Translations under genes and position numbers: made by a program
DNA from: UBA5069 sp963773745
Lineage (GTDB): Bacteria > Chloroflexota > Anaerolineae > Caldilineales > Caldilineaceae
Reading direction: 5' to 3'
NCBI GenBank assembly: GCA_963773745.1
Contig: CAVZCL010000005.1
Coordinates: 1,364,001-1,428,000 of the forward strand
Length of the DNA stretch: 64,000 nt
Notes under the pieces: generated by a model
Databases searched by the model: none
Told to the model about the DNA's origin: nothing
Seen by the model: the letters and a program-made list of their open reading frames with translations, nothing else
Shown: one piece after another, positions 9,697-19,093 of the stretch
Numbering within the stretch: the stretch's first letter is position 1
Layout of the letters: each line of letters begins with the position of its first letter

Positions 9697-11618
9697 CTAC
9701 CCTGCCAACTCCAGGTCGCGCTGGAACTGCGTCTCGTACAGCTGTGCGTAGAGGCCACCCCTGGCCAGCAGCTCGGCGTGGGTGCCCTGTTCCACGAGCC
9801 GCCCCTTGTCCATGACGAGGATATTGTCGGCGGCAAGCACAGTGGAGAGACGATGGGCGATTACAAAGCTCGTGCGCCCCTCCATGAGCGGCTCGAGCGC
9901 CGCCTGAATCAGCGCTTCGCTCTGCGAATCGAGGTGCGCCGTCGCTTCGTCCAGCACCATAATGCGCGGGTTCTTGAGGATGACGCGCGCAATCGCCAGC
10001 CGCTGCTTCTCGCCGCCGCTCATGCGGTAGCCGCGCTCGCCCACCACCGTCTTGTATCCCTCAGGGAAGGCCATAATGCGGTCGTGGATGTAGGCCGCGT
10101 GGCAGGCCTCTTCAATCTCCGCCTGCGTGGCCTCCGGGCGCGCATAGCGCAGGTTGTTCAGCACAGTATCGTGGAAGAGATAGGTCTCCTGCGTCACCAT
10201 GCCGATCTGGTTGGCCAGAGATTCGAGCGTCACATCGCGCAAATCGTGGCCGTCAATGGAAATGCTGCCGCCCGTGGGGTCATAGAGGCGCGGCAGCAGA
10301 TAGGTAATCGTCGTCTTGCCTGCGCCGCTGGGGCCAACCAGTGCCACAAGCTGCCCGGGCTCCACCGTGAAGGAGACATCCTCCACCGCCCACAGCCGGC
10401 CCAGCACGCTGCCCGGCTTTGGCGCTGCATCGTCGTCGTCATCCGCGTCATCGGCAGGCAAGTCCGCGCCGTTTGTCATGGCGTCATCCATTTGCGCCTT
10501 GGTATCCGCCTCACCGTAGCCGAAGGTCACATGCTCGAAGTGCACGCGCCCGGCCACATTCTCAGCGTGACCGCATCCTCCTTCTCCTGCACCTCAACCA
10601 GGCGGTCGAGGTACTCAAAGACACGCTCGAAGGAAACCATGGACTGGACGAACTCAACCTGCACGTTGGAGAGCGCCGAAATCGGCCCGTAGAGGCGGGT
10701 GAGATAGGCGACGAAGGCCACAATCGTGCCCACAGTAAGCGAGCCATTGAGCGCCATCAGCCCGCCGGCATAGTAGACAATCGCCGTGCCAATCGCACCC
10801 GAGATGGCCAGCCCCATGAAGAACCACTGCCCCACCTGCGCGCGCCGCCGGCCAATGTCGGCGGTCTTCTGATTCACTTCTGCAAAGTGGGCACGCTCGC
10901 GCGTGCCGCTGCCAAAGGTCTTCACCAGCAGCGCGCCGTTAATCGTCAACGTCTCGTTGACGATGTTGCTCATCTCGGCGTTGTACTCCATCGCGTTGCG
11001 TCGAATGCCGCGCAGAATGCCCGCCACGCGCTTGGCCGGAAGCAGGAAGAGGGGCACCACAGCCACGGAGAGGAGCGTCAGCCGCCAGTCGATTGTGAGC
11101 ATGACCGCCAGCGTGGAAAACAGAACGACGGTGTTTGTGACGATGTTGGGGATTGTCCCCGTGACAGCCCCCTGTGCACCCACCACATCGCTGGTGAAGC
11201 GCGAGACGATCTCGCCCGACTTGGTGTTGGTGAAGAAGCGCAGTCCCATCTTCTGCAGATGCTCGTACATCTCCTGACGCAGGTCGAAAATAATGCCTTC
11301 ACCTGCCCTGGCGCTGTAGTAGCGCTGCACCACGCTAATGAGCCCGCTGAATACAGGGATGGCTATCATCCCCAGTGCGACGACGTTCAGCCGCGCATAG
11401 TTGCGCTGGGGAATGACGTTGTCGATGAGGTCGCGGTAGAGCAGCGGCGGAATCAGGTCCAGCAGCGCAATACTGATAATCGTCACGAGAACAATCGCGA
11501 CGGAAAAGCGATAGGGCCACGCGTAGGCAAAGATGCGTTTGAGTAGCGTCTTGTCTACGACAGGGCGCGGTTTTGAGCTGTCGTACTGGATCAAACTCCA
11601 CCAACTGTGGTCGTACAT
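9697..11618 (-). CDS. ABC exporter (MsbA/LmrA-like, fused permease and ATPase), one frameshift
   Basis: A half-size type IV ABC exporter that would work as a homodimer to expel lipids, peptides or drugs. The permease part (first 340 residues) has six membrane segments and the coupling-helix region RQEMYEHLQKMGLRFF. The ATPase part has Walker A GPSGAGKTT, the Q loop around GMVTQETYLF, signature MSGGEKQR, Walker B RIMVLDEATAHLD and the switch His in FVIAHRLS. The frame breaks near 10563 between permease and ATPase; one extra G (CTGGAG for CTGAG) restores a continuous protein. An unusual acidic stretch of about 40 residues, including DDADDDDD, is inserted just after the first strand of the ATPase domain. 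Confidence 0.9.
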
Positions 11619-11979
11619 TGCATTTCCTTTGTAGTCGGGATGGCTGCGTCTGGCTGCCGAGCGATCCAGCCTGAAGTCCTGTCACCAGAGTCCTGTCACA
11701 ATCAAACCAACTTCTCAGCGCAAAGGTTCGAAGCTTGCAAAGGGCGCAAGGGAGCAACAAGAAAGCAAAGCGAAAGACGCGCGCCAGATGGCAGCCGTTT
11801 TTCTTTCCCCTTCTTGCTTATCCTCTGCGCTCTTTGCTGGCTTCGCGCCCTTGCGCCTGGAAGCTGGTTTGATCATGGCATCACTCGTAGCGCACGCCAT
11901 CGGCGCAGCCACACGGCCGCGCGTCATCGGTTTGTTGTTGCAGGGGAAGTGTAACAGGAAAGGGCTTGAAGCGCCCCCC
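11619..11979. other. Intergenic region with low-complexity repeat traces
   Basis: I see no convincing gene here. Around 11719-11780 there are GCAAAGG/GCGCAAG tracts of the family E type found at 18896, 35599 and 49513, and around 11805-11860 the complementary tract, so the region is probably a degenerate long inverted repeat. Confidence 0.5.
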
Positions 11980-12371
11980 TCAAAGGGTGGGGGCGCGCCC
12001 TCGCAGGAAGAGTTCGGCCAGCGCGCCGCCCAGCGCGCAAAAGGCGCCGGCCAGAAACGCAAATTGCCACGTGCCGCCAAAGACCAGCAGCACCAGCAGC
12101 GGTATGCTCAACGCGCCGCCAATCAGCGCATGCATGCCGCCGCGGCACGCACGTAGAAGGCGGTGGCGACGCCTACCAGCAGGGGCGTTGCCAGCGTGGC
12201 CACCGCCTCAAAGCTGGGCGCAAGGTTGATGCTGCGCACAAGCCTGTCGGCCAGATAGACAAAGAGCACATTGGCCACAAGCGCAAAGAGGATGCCCGTA
12301 AGCTGCAAGGGTGGGCGTGGATTGGGCGTGCGCGGCGATTGCTTCATGCGTGCATCCATCTGTTCGTGCAA
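11980..12371 (-). CDS. Small hypothetical membrane protein, one frameshift
   Basis: About 130 residues when both frames are joined. The N-terminal half (ATG at 12371) has a charged Pro-rich lead followed by a membrane segment with LTGILFALVANVLFVYLADR, then a second one, TPLLVGVATAFYV. After a frame change near 12138, in a GC-rich run, it continues with HALIGGALSIPLLVLLVF and FAFLAGAFCALGGALAELFL and stops at 11980. This gives four short hydrophobic segments. I do not recognise the family. It looks like a four-helix membrane protein encoded alone between the exporter and a repeat block. Confidence 0.5.
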
Positions 12372-12372
12372 T

Positions 12373-12886
12373 GCGTAGCGGCGGCTGATGAATATTGCAG
12401 AATTGTTTCGGTATGGGTTGGTTGGCTCGTCGGGGCCGCCGAGGGTTGAAACCCCCGGCTAGGCAAACCAAGTCCACTCAAGTGGACTCACAGCGCGCCG
12501 CACGTCGGGGGACTCGTAGCAGGGGGCTTCCAGCCCTCCGACAGTGGCTCAGTGAGACCTCGTAGCGGGGGCTTCCAGCCCTCCGACAGTGGCGCTTGCG
12601 CGGTCACTCTCTCTAGCCAGTCCACTTGAGTGGACTTGGTTTGCCTAGCCGGGGGTTTCAACCCTCGGCGGCCCCTGCGGCGCGCACCGCTTTATTTCGG
12701 AAACATTCATCAGCCGCCGCAGGTGGCGATCGCGCCGCGCCCGGAAGAAGGACGCTATCCGTAGCGGGGGCCTTCAGCCCTCCGACCCCGGCCGCGGAGA
12801 CAAGCGCACGCGTAGCGGCGGCTTCAGACGCCGAAAGTGGCGATCGCGTCCCGTCCTCGAGAACGGCGGCTGAAGCCGCCGCTACG
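12373..12886. repeat. Composite palindromic repeat block (families A and B around a MITE-like element)
   Basis: The 500 bases upstream of the antiporter stop are non-coding and consist of repeats. They run in this order: a family A left arm (12373-12386), the MITE-like element, the rest of a family A arm (12711-12742), two family B units inside the element (about 12509-12540 and 12561-12592, GGGGGCTTCCAGCCCTCCGA), a third B unit (12769-12785) and a full family A hairpin (12811-12886). Confidence 0.75.
12387..12710. mobile_element. MITE-like element, copy 1
   Basis: A non-coding 324-bp element with long inverted arms. The left inner arm reads GGGCCGCCGAGGGTTGAAAC, continues CCCCGGCTAGGCAAACCAAG and ends TCCACTCAAGTGGACT; the right arm is its complement at about 12616-12677. 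The outermost ends (GATGAAT / ATTCATC) also match. It has no transposase. A second copy at 17184-17472 shares the arms but has a different centre. It interrupts a family A repeat between GGCGGCT and CAGCCGCC. Confidence 0.7.
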
Positions 12887-12890
12887 AAAC

Positions 12891-14538
12891 CTATGTCCCT
12901 CGGCTCAAAATGCTCAGCACCAACTGCGCCAGGATAATCTTGCTGATGGTGGCCAGCGGGAAGACCAGCGACCAGCCAATGTTCGGCGCTTCGTCGCCCG
13001 ATTGCTCGTTGGCAAAGCCCAGCACCGCCGGCTGCGTATGCATGGAGGCCACCATCCCTGTCAACATGCCAAAGGGAATCTTGAGCAGCTTGTAGCCCAC
13101 AAAGAGCGCCAGCAACGGAATTGCCATGCTGATCATCGCGCCCACCAGGAAGATGATCGCGCCGCCGCTCTGCGCAAAGGTGGAGACGAAGGTATAGCCG
13201 GACTTGAGCCCCACGGCCGCCAGGAGCAGAATCAGGCCAAGCTGGCGCAGCGTAAGGTTGGCGCTGTAGGGCATCGTCCACACAATGGGGCCCGTGCGGC
13301 GCAGCGCGCCCAGCACCAGCGCCACCAGCAGCGGGCCTCCCGCCGAGCCGAGCGTAATCGTTACGCCCGCCCGGCAGCGGAATCGGAATTTGCCCGACCA
13401 ACAGGCCCAGCACCATGCCCAGCCCAAAGGAGAGCAGGTCCACCTCACTCAGCTCCTTGTACGAATCGCCAAAGAACTCGGTGACCTCCTTCATGTGCCC
13501 GCGTGCTGCCACCACACGCACGCGGTCGCCCAGTTCGAGCACCGTGCCGGCGTTGGCGAGGAAGTCGACGTCGCCACGGCGCACGCGCGTAATAATCGCG
13601 TCGTACTTCTCGGGCAGCTTGAGGTCGCCAATACGGCGGCCCACCACGTCATTGTGCGAGACGAAGATGCGGCGAAAATCATAGTTGCTGCGGTCGAAGT
13701 CAAGGTGCTCATCCACCACCGTGCCCAGGAAAGCGGCCGCGGCGTCCACATCCTCCGGCCCGCCGACGATACTCACCAAGTCGCCCACCGCCAGGCGCGT
13801 TTCGCCATCGGCCAGGCTGATCACGCCGTTGTGCTCAATGCGCCCAAAGACCACATTGGGGTTCTGGTGGGCGCTGAATTCGGCCAGCGTGCTGTTGGTG
13901 GCGTTGCCCGCCTTCACGCGCACAGTGACGTTGTAGATCTCCTGCTCCACCAGGTTGAAGGCCTTGAGCTTGGCCGCTTCCTTGCGGTAGTCAATGCGGA
14001 AGATGCGGCTCATGACCAGGATGGCGAAGATGGGCCCGAGCACGCCCATGGGGTAGGTGACCGAGTAACCGACCACCGGCTCGGCGAGCAGCGCCTCGAC
14101 GTTGGCGCCGGCGGCGTTGCGGATTACATCGAGCACACCACCCAGTGCCGGCGTGTTGGTGAGGCTGCCCGCGAAGACGCCGGCAGCAACGGTGGGCTTG
14201 AGCGCAAACCAGCCCGCGCTCAGCAGCACCAGGCCAAAGGCAATCAGGAGCATGGTGAGCACAAAGAGGTTGTCGCGCAGCCCCTTGCGTGTGAAGGATG
14301 CGAAGAAGCCCGCGCCGCTGCTAAGACCAATGGTGTAGACGAAGACCGCCAGACCAAAGGTGAAAGCAAAGTCGGGAATTTTGAGATCGGGGCTGAAGGA
14401 GCCGATGAAGAGACCCACGAAGAGCACCGCGGCCACACCCAGGCTTGCACCCTTGATGCGAATGCGCCCAATGGCATAGCCAAGGGCAGCGGTGAGAAAC
14501 AACAGAAGTAGCGGGTTTTTGGCCAAGAAGGCAATCAT
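12891..14538 (-). CDS. AspT/YidE/YbjL-type antiporter with TrkA-C domains, one frameshift
   Basis: A membrane transporter of the aspartate:alanine exchanger family. From the ATG at 14538 (MIAFLAKNPLLLLFLTAALG) there are five membrane segments, including KPTVAAGVFAGSLTNTPALG, then two cytoplasmic TrkA-C/RCK_C domains (about residues 195-370, ending in LELGDRVRVVAARGHM). A second membrane half follows, with TMPYSANLTLRQLGLILLLA and GMVASMHTQPAVLGFANEQS. The frame changes near 13370; deleting one G in a GGCGGGC run restores it. This is the standard family architecture of about 550 residues. The substrate is not deducible. It stands alone between repeat blocks. Confidence 0.85.
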
Positions 14539-14654
14539 TTGAATTGTCCCGGCAATAGAAGTGCAGTGCGCCACGCACAAACGCAGCGCGCATGTGAAAA
14601 GTTACGCAATCAACCCATTTTAGCACAGAAGCAAAACCCGCACGCAGCAGGAAG

Positions 14655-14766
14655 CGAAACGACAGGAGGCAGATTTCACAGGAACAGCATGATAAACGCG
14701 GCATATACAGGAGAAAAGATCAGTTGTTATCTGTTCAATCTGTGAAATCTGTGTACTGTCGTTTCG
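14655..14766. repeat. Degenerate inverted repeat of family D
   Basis: The arms at about 14655-14694 and 14727-14766 share GAAACGACAG and CAGATTTCACAG with imperfect pairing. The core matches the perfect 36-bp arms at 5581-5697. It lies upstream of the antiporter and just past the end of the polyprenyl synthase gene. Confidence 0.65.
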
Positions 14767-14788
14767 TTTCTCTCAGCCGATTACCGAT

Positions 14789-15826
14789 TTAGCGCGTGCG
14801 ATTGATCAAGCTCTCGGCCAGCGTGCGCAAGAGCGAATCGGCGGCGCGCGGCCCCAGCGCCTCGTGCAGGGCGGCCATGGCGTTATCGTGCAGCCGCTGC
14901 ACCTGCGCCTCGGCATAGGCGCGTGCGCCCGCCTCGTCAAGCAGCGCGAGGGCAGCGTCGAGGTCGCTTGGTCCAAAACCAGCATCGTCCATGAGCGCCG
15001 CAAAACGGGGGCCCACGGCCACATGATCAAGCGTGTAGAGGATGGGCAGGCTCTTCTTGCGGCGCAGCAGATCATTGCCCGCGGCCTTGCCCGTCTCTGC
15101 CGGGTCTCCCCAAATGCCCAGGATGTCGTCCTGCACCTGGAAGGCCAGCCCCACAGCCTGACCATAGCGCCAGAGTGCCTCACTTTGGGCGGCTTCGGCC
15201 CCGCCCGCAATCGCGCCAATGGCCACGCTCGCGCCTACCAGCGCGCCCGTCTTCCCCTGGATCATGCGCAAGTAATCGGCCACGCTCACTGTGCCGCGCT
15301 GCTCGAAGAGCATGTCCAAATGCTGCCCCTCGGTGAGCGCCACGGTCATCTGCGTGAAGACGCGCAGCGCCGCCAGCGTGGCCTCGGCGCTGAGGCCGCG
15401 ATCGTAGAGCCCCTGGATGGCGGCGAAGGCCATCGCAAAGAGGCCGTCACCGGCGTTGATTGCCTGTGGAACGCCCCAAAGCTTCCAGAGGGTGGGACGG
15501 TGGCGGCGCTGCTCGTCGCCATCCTCAATGTCGTCGTGGATAAGCGAGAAGTTGTGGAGCAGTTCCAGCGCCGCCGCCGCAGGCACCGCCTTCTCCACGT
15601 CGCCCCCCAGTTCGGCGCAGGCGAGCAGGCAAAAGATCGGGCGTAGCCGCTTGCCGGCGGGCGCAAGTTCGGCATCAAAGCGCGCGTTGGCCCAACCCAT
15701 GTGATAGCGCAGCATGCCATAATGCGCCGCCACGGCATCCTCGTTGTTATTGAGAACCGAGCGCATCTCCGCCTCAATCGGCGGCAGCCATTCTCCAATG
15801 AAGCGGATCAGGTTGGGTTGGGACAT
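14789..15826 (-). CDS. Polyprenyl (farnesyl/geranylgeranyl-type) diphosphate synthase
   Basis: A trans-prenyltransferase that condenses IPP with allylic diphosphates. The 345-residue protein has the first Asp-rich motif DDIED at residues 98-102, the GKRLRP substrate-binding box at 59-64, GKTGALVGAS near 191 and the second motif DDILG at 233-237. It is intact. Product chain length (C15, C20 or longer) cannot be fixed from sequence, although a large first residue position before DDIED (Ser-Leu-Ile-His) hints at a short or medium product. The IPP isomerase gene lies 158 bases upstream on the same strand, so both probably serve isoprenoid lipid or carrier synthesis. Confidence 0.9.
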   Translation of the reverse strand: MSQPNLIRFIGEWLPPIEAEMRSVLNNNEDAVAAHYGMLRYHMGWANARFDAELAPAGKRLRPIFCLLACAELGGDVEKAVPAAAALELLHNFSLIHDDIEDGDEQRRHRPTLWKLWGVPQAINAGDGLFAMAFAAIQGLYDRGLSAEATLAALRVFTQMTVALTEGQHLDMLFEQRGTVSVADYLRMIQGKTGALVGASVAIGAIAGGAEAAQSEALWRYGQAVGLAFQVQDDILGIWGDPAETGKAAGNDLLRRKKSLPILYTLDHVAVGPRFAALMDDAGFGPSDLDAALALLDEAGARAYAEAQVQRLHDNAMAALHEALGPRAADSLLRTLAESLINRTR

Positions 15827-15866
15827 GCTGGTTTCCGGTTCTGATTAGTGCTGAGTGAGACAACAA

Positions 15867-15990
15867 AAGATTGAAAATTGACAATTGAAGATTGGCGATT
15901 GCGTTGCGTTGCGTAGTGTCGTAGGTCATGTCTCCTCGTGTGATGCAGCGCAATCGTCAATCTTCATTTTTCAATCTTCAATTCTCAAAA
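15867..15990. repeat. Nested inverted repeat (AT-rich family F around a family C core)
   Basis: The left arm, about 15867-15903 (GATTGAAAATTGACAATTGA onward), pairs with the right arm, 15949-15985. Between them is GTAGGTCATGTCTCCTCGTG, a degenerate copy of the family C repeat at 22341. It fills the gap between the IPP isomerase and polyprenyl synthase genes. Confidence 0.65.
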
Positions 15991-17031
15991 CGCCGGCGCT
16001 TCGACCACAACGCCTGGCCCGCGCAGCGCCGACAGCGTCGCTGCGCCGCTGCAGAACATGGCAATGCGCAGCTCCGTCTCGAGAATCTCCATCTCCTCGA
16101 CCACAGCTTCGTCGCCCTGCACCGCTTTCTTCAGAAAGGGACCCGCCAGCCCCACAAGCTCTGCTCCCAGCGCAACGCACTTGCCAATATCCTGCCCTGT
16201 GCGGATGCCGCCCGACGCAAAGAGCAGCACGTCGCTGCGCCCCATCTCCTCGCGCACGTGGCGCGCCGCCACCAGGCTCTGCGCCGTGGGGATGCCCCAG
16301 TCGGCGAAGGAGGCGGCCAACTTGCGCAGCCGCTCGGTGGGCGCTCGGTGCATCTCCACCTGGCTCCACGAGGTGCCGCCTGCGCCGGCCACGTCAATTG
16401 CGGCCACGCCCGCATCAATCAGCCGGCGCGAGGTCAAGGCGCTCATGCCCCAGCCCACCTCCTTGGCCACCACCGGCACGCCCACCGTGCGGCAAACTGT
16501 TTCGATGTGCCCCAGCAACCCGCGCCAGTTGAAGTCGCCCTCGGGCTGGAGCACCTCCTGCAGCGGATTGAGATGGAGGATCAGCGCGTCGGCCTCAATC
16601 ATCTCCACGGCGCGGCGGCACTCGTCCACTGTGTAGCCGTAATTGAACTGAACCGCGCCCAGATTGGCCAGCAGCAGGATGTCGGGCGCAATGTCGCGCA
16701 CGCGGAAGCTCTCTGCATTGTCGCCCCGCTCAATGCCGGCGCGCTGGCTGCCCACGCCCATGGCAAGCCGCCGCACCTGCGCCGCGGCCGCCAGGTTGCG
16801 GTTGATGGCCTGTGCCTGCTCCGTGCCCCCCGTCATGGAGCTGACCAGAATGGGCGCGCCCAGCCTGCGGCCAAAGAGCTGCACCGACGCGTCGACGGCG
16901 TCAAAGTCCAGCTCGGGCAGCGCCTGGTGGACGAAGCGGTAGCGTTCCAGCCCTGTGGTGAGGGTGGGAAAGCGCACATCCTCTTCGAGGTTGATGCGAA
17001 TGTGGTCGGCTTTGCGCTGGTTAATGGTCAC
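15985..17031 (-). CDS. fni: Type 2 isopentenyl-diphosphate delta-isomerase (FMN-dependent)
   Basis: Interconverts IPP and DMAPP using FMN, NADPH and Mg2+. The 348-residue protein shows all family landmarks: RKADHI at residues 6-11, SSMTGG near 64, LANLGAVQ near 120, HLNPLQE with the catalytic Gln near 153, KEVGWGMS near 192, AGAGGTSW near 217 and the phosphate-binding ASGGIRTG near 270. It is intact. It is followed by the polyprenyl diphosphate synthase on the same strand, so a two-gene isoprenoid unit is likely. Confidence 0.93.
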   Translation of the reverse strand: MTINQRKADHIRINLEEDVRFPTLTTGLERYRFVHQALPELDFDAVDASVQLFGRRLGAPILVSSMTGGTEQAQAINRNLAAAAQVRRLAMGVGSQRAGIERGDNAESFRVRDIAPDILLLANLGAVQFNYGYTVDECRRAVEMIEADALILHLNPLQEVLQPEGDFNWRGLLGHIETVCRTVGVPVVAKEVGWGMSALTSRRLIDAGVAAIDVAGAGGTSWSQVEMHRAPTERLRKLAASFADWGIPTAQSLVAARHVREEMGRSDVLLFASGGIRTGQDIGKCVALGAELVGLAGPFLKKAVQGDEAVVEEMEILETELRIAMFCSGAATLSALRGPGVVVEAPAF

Positions 17032-17130
17032 GACGGCCTCGCTGGCAGGGGGTTGTGGTGCTGATTCATCTCTGGAGCTTCATCATACCAGAAGCGACCG
17101 CCGAAGGGCACAGTGACGGGCGCCTATTCC

Positions 17131-17580
17131 AGGGCTTCTAAAAAGTCAGGGAACGGGGAACCGTGCGCTGCGTAGCGGCGGCTAATGAATGTTGCACAAT
17201 TGTTTCGGTATGGGTTGGTTGGCTCGGCGGGGCCGCCGAGGGTTGAAACCCCCGGCTAGGCAAACCAAGTCCACTCAAGTGGACTGGCTGGAGAGAGCGA
17301 TTGCGCAGAGCGGTCGCAACGGCCGGAGGGCTGGAAGCCCCCCGCTACGCGCTCCCCCGACGTACGCACGCTGCCTGTGAGTCCACTTGAGTGGACTTGG
17401 TTTGGCTAGCCGGGGGTTTCAACCCTCGGCGGCCCCTGCGGCGCGCACCGCTTTATTTCGGAAACGTTCATCAGCTGCCATACCCACCAATCGCGTCGCG
17501 TCCTTGAGAACGGCAGCTGAAGCAGCCGCTACGCAGCGCACGGTTCCCCGTTCCCCGTTCCCTGACTTTTTAGAAGCCCT
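17131..17580. repeat. Nested palindrome enclosing a MITE-like element
   Basis: The outer arms are AGGGCTTCTAAAAAGTCAGG onward (17131-17183) and its complement (17521-17580). They match over about 50 bp apart from one extra 7-bp unit (GAACGGG) in the right arm. The arms end in the family A sequence GTAGCGGC. Family A resumes at 17473-17533, after the MITE-like element. The region 17032-17657 holds no gene. Confidence 0.8.
17184..17472. mobile_element. MITE-like element, copy 2
   Basis: Its left and right portions are nearly identical to those of the element at 12387-12710 (AATTGTTTCGGTATGGGTTG, the Leu-free non-coding inverted arms, GCACCGCTTTATTTCGGAAA). The centre (about 17282-17378) differs and contains one family B unit in inverse orientation. 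It has no coding capacity. It splits a family A arm at the same point as copy 1. Confidence 0.7.
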
Positions 17581-17657
17581 GGCACCTATTTAGGCGCTGG
17601 CCAACGGCCGGCGCCTATGGTTGACACAGGGAATTCCGGATTCATTCGAGTGGGCGC

Positions 17658-17669
17658 TAGAATGACCCC
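17658..17669 (+). promoter_or_regulatory. Possible -10 element for a leaderless transcript
   Basis: TAGAAT at 17658-17663 lies six bases before the ATG at 17670. This is the spacing seen for leaderless mRNAs that start at the initiation codon. No Shine-Dalgarno sequence precedes the ATG, and no good -35 box sits at 17 bp. Confidence 0.35.
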
Positions 17670-18895
17670 ATGCGCATAGGCGTCCTCACGCACAACTATC
17701 CCCGCTTCGCCGGCGATTTCAGCGGTGTCTTCATCGAGGCGCTCTGCGCCGAATTAGCGCGCCAGGGCGACGAGGTCATCGTTTGGGCCCCCGATGATCC
17801 GGCCTACACGCGCGCCGACTTTGGTGACGTGACACTGCGCCGCTACCCTTACGCATGGCCGCGCCGCCTGCAGCAACTCGGCTACATGCGCTCCATGCAG
17901 TCGGACATGACGCTGCGGCTGCGCAACTACGCACTGAGCCCGCTGCTCTTTGCCGCCGGCATCTGGCGCGTCGATTCGGATGCGCTGCCGCATGCGCCCC
18001 GACATTCTCCACGCACATTGGCTGCTGCCCAACGGCTTCATGGCTGCCGTCGTGGGCCGCTTGCTCCATATCCCCGTGGTCATCTCGGTGCCCGGCTCTG
18101 ATGCGCAGGTGGCGGCTGCCAACCCGCTCTTTCGTGCCATGGCCCGCTTTGCGCTCAACGAGGCGGCGCTCCTCACCGCCAACAGTGCCGAACTGCGCGA
18201 TGCCGTGCTGCCGCTGGGTGGCGATGCGGCGCGCTTCGACCTGATCCTTTACGGCACGGACCCCAACGCGCTGCAACCCAGCGGCGACGGCGTGGTCGCG
18301 CTGCGCCGTCGCTGGCTCGAGGCGCTTGGCTGGGCCGGAGAAATCGAGCCGCTCATTGTCCTCTGCGTCGGGCGCATGGTGCACAAGAAGGGCTTCGACG
18401 TGCTGCTGCGTGCGCTCGCCACGCCCACGCTGGCCGATCGCCCGGTTGTCGCGATTATGGTGGGCAATGGTGACGAGAAGGCGGCCTGGCAGGAGCTGGC
18501 ACGCACCTTGGGCGTAAGCCGGCGCGTGCACTGGGCAGGCACTGTGCCGCTCAACGAGATCGGCCACTGGTACAACGCCGCCGATCTGCTCGCCATGCCT
18601 TCCATCAGCAAGCCCGCCGACGGCCTCAACGTCTGCGTGCTGGATGCCATGGCCTGCGGCAAGCCCGTGGTGGCCTCCGCCGTGGCGGGCAACAGCCTGG
18701 CAGTGGTGCAGGGCGAAACCGGCTTCCTGGTGGCCGAGCAGGACGCCGACGCGCTGGCCGAAGCAATTGCCGTGCTGGCCGAGAATCCCCATCTGCGTGC
18801 GGCCATGGGCGCAGCCGCGCGTGCGCCTCGAGCGTGAGCTGGGCTGGCCGCCGCTCGCGCGCCGCTACCGCGTGCACTTCAAGCAAATGCTTTGA
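17670..18895 (+). CDS. Glycosyltransferase family 4, two frameshifts
   Basis: A GT-B retaining glycosyltransferase of about 405 residues when repaired. The N-terminal domain opens with MRIGVLTHNYPRFAGDFSG, typical of acceptor-binding domains. The frame changes near 17975, and the second part contains MRPDILHAHWLLPNG, VGRMVHKKGFDVLLRAL (nucleotide-sugar domain) and the donor-binding stretch from MPSISKPADGLNVCVLDAMA to GKPVVASAVAGN. A second change near 18830 gives the true end, ELGWPPLARRYRVHFKQML. It is the first plus-strand gene after a block of repeats and is separated from the two-component genes by a promoter. Confidence 0.8.
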
Positions 18896-18950
18896 TGCAA
18901 GGTTGCAAAGGCGCAAAGAGAACGCAAAGAACAGCAAAGCAGAACAACGC
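18896..18950. repeat. Family E repeat (GCAAAGGCGCAAAG)
   Basis: TTGCAAAGGCGCAAAGAGAA and the following CGCAAAGAACAGCAAAG match tracts at 35599-35625 and 49513-49560. It directly follows the glycosyltransferase stop codon. Confidence 0.6.
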
Positions 18951-18987
18951 GCGCCCAACGTGGAGCAGCCCCTTCATCATCGAACGC

Positions 18988-19016
18988 TTGTCCACACGGC
19001 GCGCGGCGGCTATAAT
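18988..19016 (+). promoter_or_regulatory. Sigma-70-type promoter for the two-component operon
   Basis: TTGTCC (18988-18993), a 17-base spacer and TATAAT (19011-19016). The predicted start near 19023 would leave a leader of about 70 bases before the ATG at 19094. Confidence 0.55.
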
Positions 19017-19093
19017 GGAGTTGCGCGGCGCAGCGATCTTCTGCGCCGCGCCTCGCTTGTTGCTTGCCCTGCTTGTGTGTGTAGCAACGCCCC

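Noticed and set aside
12500..12800. Possible CRISPR array in the repeat block
   Set aside because: Spacing is irregular, the repeats are palindromic families with different cores, and no spacers of uniform size or cas genes are present.
17621..17626. Consensus TTGACA -35 box before the glycosyltransferase gene
   Set aside because: The sequence 17 bases downstream (ATTCGA) is not a -10 box, and the TAGAAT at 17658 is 31 bases away, too far to pair with it.
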